NCBI RefSeq assembly: GCF_003324565.1
Contig: NZ_QOLA01000002.1
Span: 248,001-312,000, forward strand
DNA from: Streptomyces sp. SDr-06
GTDB taxonomy: Bacteria; Actinomycetota; Actinomycetes; Streptomycetales; Streptomycetaceae
Direction of reading: 5' to 3'
DNA: 64,000 nt
Numbering within the stretch: position 1 is the first letter of the stretch; each line of letters starts with the position of its first letter. Of this stretch, positions 9,548-19,200 are shown one piece after another. The position numbers and the translations under genes are program-made. The notes beneath the pieces were generated by a model. The model searched no databases. It was given only the letters and a program-made list of their open reading frames with translations, and was not told the DNA's origin.

Positions 9548-10219
9548 TCAGCCGTGGATCTCCAGGCGCAGGGTGCCGTCCGTCTCGGCGGTCACGGTGA
9601 GGTGCGTCAGGTCCGGGACGTACGCGGTGGGCTCGTGGGCGTGCGCGCGCGGGCCCACGCCCAAGACCCGCATCCCGGCCGCCCGGCCCGCCGCGATCCC
9701 GGCCTCCGAGTCCTCGAAGACGATGCAGTCCGCCGGGTCGAAGCCCAGCTCGGCCGCGCCCTTGAGGAAGCCCTCCGGGTCCGGCTTGCTCGCGCCCACG
9801 CACTCGGCGGTGACCCGCACGTCCGGCATCGGCAGGTCCGCGGCCGTCATCCGGGCCCGGGCGAGCGCCGCGTCGGCCGAGGTCACCAGGGCGTGCGGGT
9901 GTCCGGCGAGGGCGGCCATGAAGGCGGGGGCCCCGGCCACCGGCACGACGCCGTCGGTGTCCGCGGTCTCCTCGGCGAGCATCACCTTGTTGTCCGCGTG
10001 GTTCTGCTCCATCGGCCGGTCCGGGAGCAGCACGGCCATCGTGGCGTAGCCCTGGCGGCCGTGGACGACCTTGAGCGCCGCCTCCGGGTCGAGGCCGTGC
10101 CGCTCGGCCCAGCGGCGCCAGCAGCGCTCCACGACGGCGTCGGAGTTCACGATCGTGCCGTCCATGTCCAGCAGGAAGGCGCGGGCGGTCAGGACGGTGG
10201 TCGTGGTGCTGGCCGGCAT
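9548..10219 (-). CDS. HAD superfamily sugar-phosphatase-like hydrolase
   Basis: A 223-residue protein with HAD motif I FLLDMDGTIVNSD (nucleophile and acid/base Asp, residues 15-24), motif II ALVTSADAALAR, motif III lysine in GASKPDPEGF, and motif IV DCIVFEDSEAG. The small helical cap places it with phosphoglycolate/2-deoxyglucose-6-phosphate/glycerol-3-phosphate phosphatases of subfamily IA. The exact substrate is not predictable. A long inverted repeat lies in its leader (10261-10309). Confidence 0.85.
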   Translation of the reverse strand: MPASTTTTVLTARAFLLDMDGTIVNSDAVVERCWRRWAERHGLDPEAALKVVHGRQGYATMAVLLPDRPMEQNHADNKVMLAEETADTDGVVPVAGAPAFMAALAGHPHALVTSADAALARARMTAADLPMPDVRVTAECVGASKPDPEGFLKGAAELGFDPADCIVFEDSEAGIAAGRAAGMRVLGVGPRAHAHEPTAYVPDLTHLTVTAETDGTLRLEIHG

Positions 10220-10260
10220 CGGCGGACTCCAGGGCGCGGGAGCGGGGGGCGCAGAAACAC

Positions 10261-10309
10261 AAAGGTGATCCCCGCCCGCCGGTCAGGGAGTACAGGCAGG
10301 GATCACTTT
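10261..10309 (-). repeat. Inverted repeat in the leader of the HAD phosphatase gene
   Basis: AAAGGTGATCCC (10261-10272) and GGGATCACTTT (10299-10309) are near-perfect inverted copies (one extra base) separated by 26 bases, starting about 40 bases before the gene on the minus strand. They could form an operator with two half sites or a leader hairpin. No family is recognised. Confidence 0.4.
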
Positions 10310-10419
10310 GTTCCTCCACGATACAAAACGCGAGGCGGTTTGTGCCACCCGCCCCCCCTCCTGCCCGCCCGGACGGTGCGTCAGTACGGTGCGGCCGGGC
10401 CGCTGAGGGCGGCAGCCGC

Positions 10420-11343
10420 CTACGGCTGGTCAGTCATCGACTCCAGGGCGCGGCGGGTCGGCGGACCGTAGACGCCGGCCGGGTCGCCGTCGACACCCGT
10501 GTACGACTGGAAGTCGCGCACCGCGCGCTCCGTCCGGGACCCGAAGCCGCCGTCCGTGCTGCCGGTGTACAGGCCCAACTGGGCCAGCCGTTGCTGGAGT
10601 TCGAGCACCGCGGGGCCGCTGTCGCCGCGCCGCAGCGTCGTGCTCGGCGGCGGCGCGAGCGGCTTGCCGCCGGGGGAGTTCACGGGCGGGCCCGAGGCCG
10701 GAGCGGACGGTGGGGGCGCGGTCCTGGACGGCGTCGGCGAGGCGGTCCTGGACGCCGTGGCCGAGGGCGAGGGGCGCGCCGAGGGGGAGTGGCTCGGCGT
10801 CGCCCTCGGCGTACGCGACGGAGCGGCGGAGAGGGCCTCGGCCGACGCGGTGCCGGTGCCGCTGTAGGGAACGCCGCTGTCCGCGGCGGTGGGCAGCGCC
10901 CGCTTCGGCGTGGCGTCCCCGGCGAACAGGGTGCTCGCGAACGCCGCCGTGCCGATGACGACCGCGGCGGCGGCGCCGATGGCCACCGCGGCCGTCCGGC
11001 GGCGCCCGCGAGGCGCCTCGGCGGGACCCGGGGCCGGGGCTTCGGGGGCCTTTGCGTCGGGGTGCCCGGCGCCGGCGGGCGTGGCCGGTTCGGCGGGCAC
11101 CGCCGCGAGGCGCATGGTCCGCTCGGCGGCGGGAACGGGCGGCGGCTCCGGGTCCGGCCCCGCCGAGGCGTTCGGCAGCATCACGTACGGCCGGATCCGC
11201 AGCGGGTCGAAGTCCTCCGCGGCGGCGGCCTCGGCCGAGCGCCCGGCGCGCAGAGTCTCGGCGGCGCGCTCGGCGCAGCCGCAGCCGGGTCTGCCGTCCA
11301 CCCCGCGTTCCGCACCGCATTCAGGACAGCCGTGTCCGGTCAT
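10420..11343 (-). CDS. Membrane-anchored peptidoglycan-binding protein with an N-terminal cysteine cluster
   Basis: A 307-residue protein. Residues 1-25 hold a zinc-ribbon-like CPECGAERG...GCGCAERA cluster, followed by a proline-rich stretch, one membrane helix (about residues 120-140, after RGRRRTAAVAIG), a long Ser/Thr/Pro linker, and a C-terminal PG_binding_1 domain (LRRGDSGPAVLELQQRLAQLGLY ... FGSRTERAVRDFQ). It likely sits in the membrane with the binding domain in the wall and the cysteine cluster inside. The start at 11343 has a GGAGGGGA ribosome binding site. It is divergent from the MFS pump gene. Confidence 0.75.
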   Translation of the reverse strand: MTGHGCPECGAERGVDGRPGCGCAERAAETLRAGRSAEAAAAEDFDPLRIRPYVMLPNASAGPDPEPPPVPAAERTMRLAAVPAEPATPAGAGHPDAKAPEAPAPGPAEAPRGRRRTAAVAIGAAAAVVIGTAAFASTLFAGDATPKRALPTAADSGVPYSGTGTASAEALSAAPSRTPRATPSHSPSARPSPSATASRTASPTPSRTAPPPSAPASGPPVNSPGGKPLAPPPSTTLRRGDSGPAVLELQQRLAQLGLYTGSTDGGFGSRTERAVRDFQSYTGVDGDPAGVYGPPTRRALESMTDQP

Positions 11344-11493
11344 CGTCGGGTCCCCTCCCCATGGACTGCGAGCGATTATGCCCGGGTGCCCCGGGGCACC
11401 CGGGCCGTGCGGCCGCCCCGGCAGGCCATATCCCCCCATTCCGATCAAGATGGGGGGAGCGACTCGCGGCACACACACGGATGGGACGTGACC

Positions 11494-13563
11494 ATGGCCC
11501 AGGGATCAGCTCCCGCCACCGTCGCCCCCGGTGCGGGGCAGGAACGGCGGACCGTACTGGTCGCCATCGGCGCGCTGCTGCTCGGCATGCTGATCGCCGC
11601 GCTCGACCAGACCATCGTCTCGACCGCGCTGCCGACCATCGTCAGCGAGCTGGGCGGGATGGAGCACCTGTCCTGGGTCGTCACGGCGTACATGCTCGCC
11701 TCCACCGCCGCGACGCCGCTCTGGGGCAAGCTCGGCGACCAGTACGGCCGCAAGAAGCTGTTCCAGGCCGCCATCGTGATCTTCCTCATCGGCTCGGCGC
11801 TGTGCGGCCTCGCGCAGGACATGGGCCAGCTGATCGGCTTCCGCGCGCTCCAGGGCCTGGGCGGCGGCGGACTGATGGTGCTCTCCATGGCGATCGTCGG
11901 CGACATCGTCTCGCCGCGCGAACGCGGCAAGTACCAGGGCCTGTTCGGCGCGGTCTTCGGCGCCACGAGCGTGCTCGGCCCGCTGCTCGGCGGGTTCTTC
12001 ACCGAACAGCTCAGCTGGCGCTGGGTGTTCTACATCAACCTGCCCATCGGCGTCATCGCGCTCCTCGTCATCGCCGCCGTCCTGCACATCCCGGTGCGCG
12101 GGACCCGGCACACCATCGACTACCTGGGTACCTTCCTCATCGCCTCGGTGGCGACCTGCCTGGTCCTGGTCGCCTCGCTCGGCGGCACGACCTGGGCCTG
12201 GGGCTCGGCGCAGATCATCGGGCTCGCGGTGCTCGGCGCGGTGCTGCTCGCGGCCTTCGTCGCGGTCGAGCGCAGGGCGGTCGAGCCGGTGCTGCCGCTG
12301 AAACTGTTCCGCATCCGTACGTTCACGCTCGTCGCGGTCATCAGCTTCATCGTGGGCTTCGCGATGTTCGGCGCGATGACGTACCTGCCGACGTTCCTCC
12401 AGGTCGTGCAGGGCGTCTCACCGACCATGTCCGGCGTGCACATGCTGCCCATGGTCCTCGGCATGCTGCTGACGTCGACGGCGTCCGGGCAGGTCGTGTC
12501 GCGCACCGGGCGGTGGAAGGTCTTCCCCATCGCGGGCACGGCGGTCACCACGCTCGGCCTGCTGCTCCTGCACCGGCTCACCGAGACGAGCCCCACCTGG
12601 GAGATGAGCGTCTACTTCTTCGTCTTCGGCGCGGGCCTCGGCCTGGTCATGCAGGTCCTGGTCCTGGTCGTGCAGAACGCCGTCGACTACGCGGACCTGG
12701 GCGTCGCGACCTCCGGCGCCACCTTCTTCCGCTCCATCGGAGCCTCGTTCGGTGTCGCCATCTTCGGCACGATCTTCACCAACCGGCTCACCGGCAAGCT
12801 CTCCGACGCCCTGGCCGGGCAGCCGCTCCCGCCGGGCGTCGGCCCCGGCAGCATCGCCGCCGACCCGCGCGCGATCGGCCAACTCCCGCCCGCCGCGCGG
12901 CAGCCGGTGCTGCACGCGTACGCCTCCTCCATCACCGACGTGTTCCTGTACGCGGCGCCCGTCGTCCTCGTCGCCTTCCTGACGGCGTGGCTGCTCAAGG
13001 AGGACAAGCTGCGGGGCGCGGTGACCGCGCCGGACACCAGCCAGACGCTGGCCTCGAACCCCGTCGAGCGGTCCTCCTATGACGAGTGCGCGCGCGCCCT
13101 GTCGGTCCTCGGGACGCGCGAGGGCCGCCGCGCGATCTACGAGACGATCACGAAGAAGGCCGACCTGGACCTCCTCCCGGCGGCGAGCTGGCTGCTCCTG
13201 CGCATCAGGAAGTACGGATCCGCCGAACCCGGCATGCTCGCCGAGCGCAGCCCCGTGCCGCTGCACGTCATCACCGAGGCCGCCCGCCAGGTCGAGGAGC
13301 GGGGCCTCGCCCGGCGCGAGGGCATGCCGATGGTGCTGACGGACCGGGGCCACCAGGTCGCGATCCGTCTCGCGGCGGCGCGCGAGGAGTCCCTCGCCGA
13401 GCTCCTGGGTGACTGGTGGGGGCCAAACCGCCCCACGGACCTGGTGAAACTGGTGGCGGAACTCTCGTCGGAGCTGTCGGGTTCGGACCCGGAGCGGCCG
13501 ACCGGCCCCGCCGTCCCCCGCGACCACCTGGCCCGGGGGAGGGCCGACGGCCCCGCCGTCTGA
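11494..13563 (+). CDS. DHA2-type MFS drug exporter fused to a C-terminal MarR-like winged helix
   Basis: A 689-residue protein. The first 500 residues are a 14-helix EmrB/QacA-type transporter (LDQTIVSTALPTIVSELGG motif C region, GKLGDQYGRKK loop 2-3 motif, RALQGLGGGGLM). After the last helix comes a 180-residue cytoplasmic tail with a winged-helix pattern (DLLPAASWLLLRIRKYG, VITEAARQVEERGLARREG, VLTDRGHQVAIRL) like MarR regulators. The fusion is known in actinomycetes; the tail may sense or regulate. ATG 11494 was preferred to GTG 11488 on spacing from GGGA. Confidence 0.85.
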   Translation: MAQGSAPATVAPGAGQERRTVLVAIGALLLGMLIAALDQTIVSTALPTIVSELGGMEHLSWVVTAYMLASTAATPLWGKLGDQYGRKKLFQAAIVIFLIGSALCGLAQDMGQLIGFRALQGLGGGGLMVLSMAIVGDIVSPRERGKYQGLFGAVFGATSVLGPLLGGFFTEQLSWRWVFYINLPIGVIALLVIAAVLHIPVRGTRHTIDYLGTFLIASVATCLVLVASLGGTTWAWGSAQIIGLAVLGAVLLAAFVAVERRAVEPVLPLKLFRIRTFTLVAVISFIVGFAMFGAMTYLPTFLQVVQGVSPTMSGVHMLPMVLGMLLTSTASGQVVSRTGRWKVFPIAGTAVTTLGLLLLHRLTETSPTWEMSVYFFVFGAGLGLVMQVLVLVVQNAVDYADLGVATSGATFFRSIGASFGVAIFGTIFTNRLTGKLSDALAGQPLPPGVGPGSIAADPRAIGQLPPAARQPVLHAYASSITDVFLYAAPVVLVAFLTAWLLKEDKLRGAVTAPDTSQTLASNPVERSSYDECARALSVLGTREGRRAIYETITKKADLDLLPAASWLLLRIRKYGSAEPGMLAERSPVPLHVITEAARQVEERGLARREGMPMVLTDRGHQVAIRLAAAREESLAELLGDWWGPNRPTDLVKLVAELSSELSGSDPERPTGPAVPRDHLARGRADGPAV

Positions 13564-13575
13564 GCCCCTTGTGGA

Positions 13576-14079
13576 TCACAGCTCCTTGGCGAACCACCGC
13601 TCGCTGTACGGGCCCTCGCTGTACGGGGCCACCTCGCGGTAGCCGTGCTTCGCGTACAGGCCGCGCGCCTCGACCAGGTCGTGCCGGGTGTCCAGGGCGA
13701 GCCGTCGCGCGCCGAGCCGCCGGGCCGCGTCCTCCAGGGCCGAGAGCAGCGCCGCGCCGCCCCCGGTCCCGCGCGCGAAGGGGCGGACGAACACCCGGGT
13801 GAGCTCGGCCGTCGCCGGGGCCGTTCCGTCGATCACCGGCGCCCGGGCGAACAGCAGCACACCCCCGCACGCCGCCGGGCGCCCCTCGTACCTGCCGACC
13901 ACGAAGTCCCCGGTGGGCGGCCGCAGTTGGCCCGCGCCGTCGTCCGCGAGACCCTGCTCGATCTCCTCGGCGGTGGCGGGCCGGCCGTACCACCGGCTCG
14001 CCACCTCGTCGTAGTAGTCGCGCCGCAGCAGGCTCGCGTCGGGGGTGTCGGGCCGCTCGGTAGCCATGATCCAACTCAT
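13576..14079 (-). CDS. GNAT family N-acetyltransferase
   Basis: A 167-residue protein with the GNAT core: TGDFVVGRYEGRPAACGGVLL, ELTRVFVRPFARGTGGGAALLSALEDAAR (acetyl-CoA pyrophosphate loop RGTGGG near residue 105) and LDTRHDLVEARGLYAKHGYREV. The substrate is unknown. It is convergent with the MFS gene, with about 12 bases between the stops. The start could equally be the ATG at 14067 (MATERP). Confidence 0.8.
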   Translation of the reverse strand: MSWIMATERPDTPDASLLRRDYYDEVASRWYGRPATAEEIEQGLADDGAGQLRPPTGDFVVGRYEGRPAACGGVLLFARAPVIDGTAPATAELTRVFVRPFARGTGGGAALLSALEDAARRLGARRLALDTRHDLVEARGLYAKHGYREVAPYSEGPYSERWFAKEL

Positions 14080-14137
14080 GGGCCCTGCCTATCCTGGGCA
14101 GGACCGCCGTGGCCACCGAATTAATCGGCCCCCGGGC

Positions 14138-14464
14138 TCACGCCTTGGGCTCGGCCTGCTGGACGACCTCGAAGGACCACAGCGTGGACGCGGACGCGGC
14201 GGGCTTGGGCCGCTCGCCGCCCTCGCCCTGGCCGCCGTGCGCGCCCCGCATGGAGGTGGCCATCCAGTTCTGGAAGTCCTCCTCGCTGCGCCAGCGGGTG
14301 TAGACGAGGTACTGATCGGTTCCCTCGGCGGGCCGCAGCAGCTCGAACCACTCGAACCCGTCCGCGTTCTCCACCGATCCCGCCCGTGCGGCGAACCGCT
14401 TCTCCAGCACCTCGCGCTGCTCGTCCGGCACGGTCAGTACGTTGATCTTTACGACGCTGGCCAC
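14138..14464 (-). CDS. Antibiotic biosynthesis monooxygenase (ABM)-domain protein
   Basis: A 108-residue single-domain protein, start GTG at 14464 behind GAGAGG, reading VKINVLTVPDEQREVLEKRFAAR, then GFEWFELLRPAEG and YLVYTRWRSEEDFQNWM. This is the ferredoxin-like dimeric alpha/beta-barrel of ABM proteins, which include haem-degrading and cofactor-free oxygenases. A mycobacterial MhuD-like haem oxygenase role is possible, but the sequence alone does not decide it. It is transcribed alone. Confidence 0.75.
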   Translation of the reverse strand: MASVVKINVLTVPDEQREVLEKRFAARAGSVENADGFEWFELLRPAEGTDQYLVYTRWRSEEDFQNWMATSMRGAHGGQGEGGERPKPAASASTLWSFEVVQQAEPKA

Positions 14465-14592
14465 GCGACACCTCTCGTCGGAAGGCCGCCGGGGTGGCGC
14501 CTTCGGCTCGTCCATCCGGGATCAGTCTGCTACAGGCCCAGGTCAAAGCGGTGTGAGGGGACCGGGTCCGGTCGCGCGCCGCCCGTGGCCCG

Positions 14593-15303
14593 TCAGCCCC
14601 CCGAGCTGCCGCCGCCCAGGGCCGCGACGTGACCGGGCACGGTGATGCCCGCGGGCAGCGCGGGGTCGGGCTCCGGCGTGCCGAAGTGGCTGTGCAGCGG
14701 CACCACTCCGGCCCACAGGCCCAGCTCTCCGTCGGGGCCGTCCCCGTCCTCGGGCGGCCCCGCGGCCACCTTCACCGACGCCTCGTCCAGCGGCAGCGCG
14801 AGCAGCGAAGTGGCCGCCAGCTCCTTGGAGTTGGGGCGCCGGGCGTAGTCCCACTGGCCGGGCGCGCAGTGCTCGGTCAGGACCCGCAGTCCGTGCAGGA
14901 GCTCGTCCCCCTCGGTGATCAGCCGGGGCACGGCGTAGACCATCGCGCTGCGGTAGTTGACCCCGTGCTCGAACACCGACCGGGCGAGCACGAGACCGTC
15001 GACGTGGGTGACGGTCACGCAGACCGTGGCCCCCGGTGCCCGCACGATGCTGCGGCTGGCGACCGAGCCGTGCACGAACAGCGTCCGGCTGTCGAAGTCC
15101 ACGCCGTACACGGTCGGCACCACCATGGGCGTGCCGTCGACGACGACCCCGAGGTGGCAGACGAACCCGGCGCGCAGGATCGCGTCGAGGTCCTCGACCC
15201 GCGTGCTGCCCTGGTCGCGGAGCCGCCGATGACGGGTCCGTTCTGTGACGGCCAGCTCGGCCGGTATCCGCCGGGTGTGCTGATCCTGTCGCTGTGCGTC
15301 CAT
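14593..15303 (-). CDS. Pyridoxamine 5'-phosphate oxidase-like flavin-binding protein
   Basis: A 236-residue protein with GFVCHLGVVVDGTPMVVPTVYGVD and LFVHGSVASRSIVRAPG, the split-barrel FMN-binding pattern of the PNPOx-like family, and a C-terminal half with GVVPLHSHFGTPEPDP. Such proteins bind FMN, F420 or haem and are often annotated only by fold. The start ATG at 15303 is the only good start codon in frame before the conserved region. Confidence 0.75.
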   Translation of the reverse strand: MDAQRQDQHTRRIPAELAVTERTRHRRLRDQGSTRVEDLDAILRAGFVCHLGVVVDGTPMVVPTVYGVDFDSRTLFVHGSVASRSIVRAPGATVCVTVTHVDGLVLARSVFEHGVNYRSAMVYAVPRLITEGDELLHGLRVLTEHCAPGQWDYARRPNSKELAATSLLALPLDEASVKVAAGPPEDGDGPDGELGLWAGVVPLHSHFGTPEPDPALPAGITVPGHVAALGGGSSGG

Positions 15304-15365
15304 TTCCCTGCCGATTCGGTTGCGAGAGGCTTCTTCGTCAACTGTTTCAGTGGGGGAGCAGGGGA

Positions 15366-16346
15366 TCAAGAGGCGTGTGGCTCCGGGGCGCCGGAATCGG
15401 GTCCGTCGTCGAGCACGGCCTGGAGGTAGTCCTCCAGCCGCTGGGCGACGAGCTCCTGGGTGAGGTCGGTGCGGCCGAGCGCCTGCCAGGGGAGCGCGAC
15501 GTCCTCGGCGTCCGGTGCGAAGGCGAGGGCGTCCAGGAGCCGCCAGTACTGACGGTCGCGCGCGGTCGCGGCCGGCTCGCCGCCCGCGGCGACGTACTGC
15601 CCGGCGAAGGCGAGACCGGCCGCCGCGCCGTGGAGCAGCGCGAGGTTGGTGGAGCAGTGGGCCACGTCGAGGTCGGCGGGCCCCCAGGAGGTCTCGACCC
15701 AGTCGACCACGCCGCTGACGCGCAGGCCGTCCCCGGCGCCGGTGAACAGGACGTTGCCGGGGTGGAAGTCGCGGTGCAGCAACGTCGGCCGGTACGGGGG
15801 AGGCTGGCGGCGGATGGCGTCGACGGCGCGCCGCCAGACCTCGGGCCGACGGGTCGCCTCCGGCAGCTCGACCTCCTCCGCCGAGGTCCACGCCTCCCAG
15901 ACGCGCGGCCGCTCGGCCTCGGCGACCTGGACGCGGTGGATGTCGAGGAGCTGGCGGGCCAGGAGCGGCGCGCGCTCGTCGGCCCCCTCCTCGTCGAGGC
16001 GTACGCGGCCCGGGAGCAGCGACATGAGCAGCGAGGGGTGGGCGCAGTGCGTGCCGTCCGGGTCGACGGCGACCAGTTCGGCCGCGGGCACCCCGGTGCG
16101 GCCGAGCAGGGTCAGGACCTCCGCCTCGCGGGTCAGCATCGCGTGGGCGTCCGGCAGGTGGAAGTCATCGGTGAAGGAGCGGAGCACCACGGAGCGGGGG
16201 CGGTCGCCGCCGATGTCCAGGCGCCGCACCTCGCAGCTCAGCCCGCCGTGCAGGGCGACCGCCCGCTCGACGCGCGCGCCCACGCTCCGCTCGACCCACA
16301 GCCGCGTCGCGTCCCGGACCTGCCCCGTGCCCACCCCATCGATCAT
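15366..16346 (-). CDS. APH-family phosphotransferase (aminoglycoside/choline kinase fold)
   Basis: A 326-residue protein with the kinase catalytic loop TLLHRDFHPGNVLF (Brenner motif HxDxxxxN) and the metal-binding VVDWVETSWGPADLDVAH block. N-terminal elements LRSFTDDF and EAEVLTLL...VPAAELV fit the nucleotide-binding lobe. The family includes antibiotic-resistance kinases, but most chromosomal members act on small metabolites and nothing here indicates the substrate. An in-frame GTG at 16367 is an alternative start; neither has a strong ribosome binding site. Confidence 0.75.
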   Translation of the reverse strand: MIDGVGTGQVRDATRLWVERSVGARVERAVALHGGLSCEVRRLDIGGDRPRSVVLRSFTDDFHLPDAHAMLTREAEVLTLLGRTGVPAAELVAVDPDGTHCAHPSLLMSLLPGRVRLDEEGADERAPLLARQLLDIHRVQVAEAERPRVWEAWTSAEEVELPEATRRPEVWRRAVDAIRRQPPPYRPTLLHRDFHPGNVLFTGAGDGLRVSGVVDWVETSWGPADLDVAHCSTNLALLHGAAAGLAFAGQYVAAGGEPAATARDRQYWRLLDALAFAPDAEDVALPWQALGRTDLTQELVAQRLEDYLQAVLDDGPDSGAPEPHAS

Positions 16347-16427
16347 GGGACGAGCGTAACGAACCACCCGGAAGGAGACAGGGGCGGGGCGTAGGGGGGA
16401 TGGCCCCTGCCTCCCGGCTCCTGGGGA

Positions 16428-17675
16428 TCAACTACGTGTCACCTGAAGGCCCTTGATGCCGTTCAGCCAGGCCGAGCGCAGTCGGCGCGGGTCGCCGGCC
16501 AGGCGCAGGTCGGGCAGGACGTCGGCGATCGCGTTGAAGATCAGGTTGATTTCGAGGACCGCGAGCGACTTGCCCAGGCAGAAGTGCGGGCCGCCGCCGC
16601 CGAAGCCGAGGTGGGGGTTGGGGTCCCGGGTGATGTCGAAGCGCTCCGGCTCGTCGAAGACCTCGGGGTCGTTGTTGGCGGAGGAGTAGAAGAGGCCCAC
16701 CCGGTCGCCCGCCTTGATCTTCTGGCCGCCCAGCTCGGTGTCCTGGGTCGCCGTCCGCTGGAAGGAGACGACCGGGGTCGCCCAGCGCACGATCTCCTCG
16801 GCGGCCGTCGCGGGACGCTCGCGTTTGTAGAGGTCCCACTGGTCGGGGTGGGTCAGGAAGGCGTGCATGCCGTGGCTGATCGCGTTGCGGGTCGTCTCGT
16901 TGCCCGCCACCGCGAGCAGGATCACGAAGAAGCCGAACTCGTCCGAGAGCAGATTGCCCTCGCCCTCGGCCGCGACCAGCTGGGAGACGATGTCCTTGGC
17001 GGGGCACTCCTTGCGGGCCGCGGCGAGGTTCATCGCGTACGACACCAGCTCCATCGCCGCCTCGGCGCCGATCTCCTCGGTGATCGCGTACTCCGGGTCG
17101 TCGTACGCCGCCATCTTGTTGGACCAGTCGAAGATCTTCGTCCGGTCCTCCTGGGGGACGCCGATCAGTTCGGCGATGGCCTGGAGGGGAAGCTCGACCG
17201 CGATGTTGGTGACGAAGTCGAAGGCGCCGTCGTTCTTGTCCGCCTCCAACAGCGCCGCGTCCACGATGCCGCGGGCCCGGTCGCGCAGCGCGCCCTCCAG
17301 GGAGCGGATCGCGCGGGGTGTGAAGCCGCGCTGGACGATCTGGCGGACCCGGGTGTGCTCCGGCGGGTCCATGTTCAGCATGATCAGCTTCTGGACGTCG
17401 ATCTGCTCGCGGCTGATCGACTCGTTGAAGCGGATGACCGCGGTGTTGGTGTGGGAGGAGAACAACTCCGGGTGGGTGGAGACGTGCTTGACGTCGGCGT
17501 GCCGCGTCACCGCCCAGTAGCCGTCGTCCTGGAAGCCGGAGATGCCGGTCGGCTGGGCGCACCACCACACCGGGGCCGTCTGGCGCAGCTGGGCGAACTC
17601 CGGGTGCGGCACCCGGGATTGGAGCAGGTCGGGGTCGGTGAGGTCGAACCCGTCGGGCAGGTGGGGGCAACGCAT
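16428..17675 (-). CDS. Cytochrome P450, CYP125-like (sterol side-chain terminal hydroxylase family)
   Basis: A 415-residue P450 with I-helix LLAVAGNETTRNAI, the ExxR element EEIVRWATP, and haem loop GFGGGGPHFCLGKSLA (Cys about residue 366). Long blocks (LPDGFDLTDPDLL, LNMDPPEHTRVRQIVQRGFTPRAI, LPLQAIAELIGVPQEDR, RSAWLNGIKGLQV) closely follow mycobacterial CYP125, which oxidises the C26/C27 methyl of cholesterol. The start at 17675 has GGAG six bases upstream. It is divergent from a FadA5-like thiolase gene, and two kinds of palindromic operator lie in the shared promoter region. Sterol as substrate is inferred by family. Confidence 0.85.
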   Translation of the reverse strand: MRCPHLPDGFDLTDPDLLQSRVPHPEFAQLRQTAPVWWCAQPTGISGFQDDGYWAVTRHADVKHVSTHPELFSSHTNTAVIRFNESISREQIDVQKLIMLNMDPPEHTRVRQIVQRGFTPRAIRSLEGALRDRARGIVDAALLEADKNDGAFDFVTNIAVELPLQAIAELIGVPQEDRTKIFDWSNKMAAYDDPEYAITEEIGAEAAMELVSYAMNLAAARKECPAKDIVSQLVAAEGEGNLLSDEFGFFVILLAVAGNETTRNAISHGMHAFLTHPDQWDLYKRERPATAAEEIVRWATPVVSFQRTATQDTELGGQKIKAGDRVGLFYSSANNDPEVFDEPERFDITRDPNPHLGFGGGGPHFCLGKSLAVLEINLIFNAIADVLPDLRLAGDPRRLRSAWLNGIKGLQVTRS

Positions 17676-17688
17676 CGGCCACTCCATG

Positions 17689-17705
17689 TCTGACGGTCCA
17701 TCAGA
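17689..17705. promoter_or_regulatory. Type II palindrome TCTGACGGTCCATCAGA upstream of the P450 gene
   Basis: One mismatch from TCTGACGNNNCGTCAGA. It starts 14 bases before the P450 start codon, so a bound regulator would block initiation. The same motif recurs at 28689, 43788, 46670 and 55371. Confidence 0.6.
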
Positions 17706-17720
17706 AGTTGCCCGAAAGGT

Positions 17721-17734
17721 AGTAACGGGTTCTA
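17721..17734. promoter_or_regulatory. KstR-like operator (AGTAACGGGTTCTA), one mismatch
   Basis: Matches the mycobacterial KstR consensus TNNAACNNGTTNNA except for the first base. It lies about 46 bases upstream of the P450 start. Confidence 0.6.
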
Positions 17735-17741
17735 CAAGTAG

Positions 17742-19082
<1,341 letters not shown>

Positions 19083-19200
19083 CCCCGCCCCTTCCCACGG
19101 CACCGCGTCCCTGGGCGGGCCGGGGTGGTGCCAGGCCCCCTAGACGTAAGGGGGCTCGTCGGATGTCGGCGGGGTGGGGGGAGAAGACAGGCTCTTCCCC

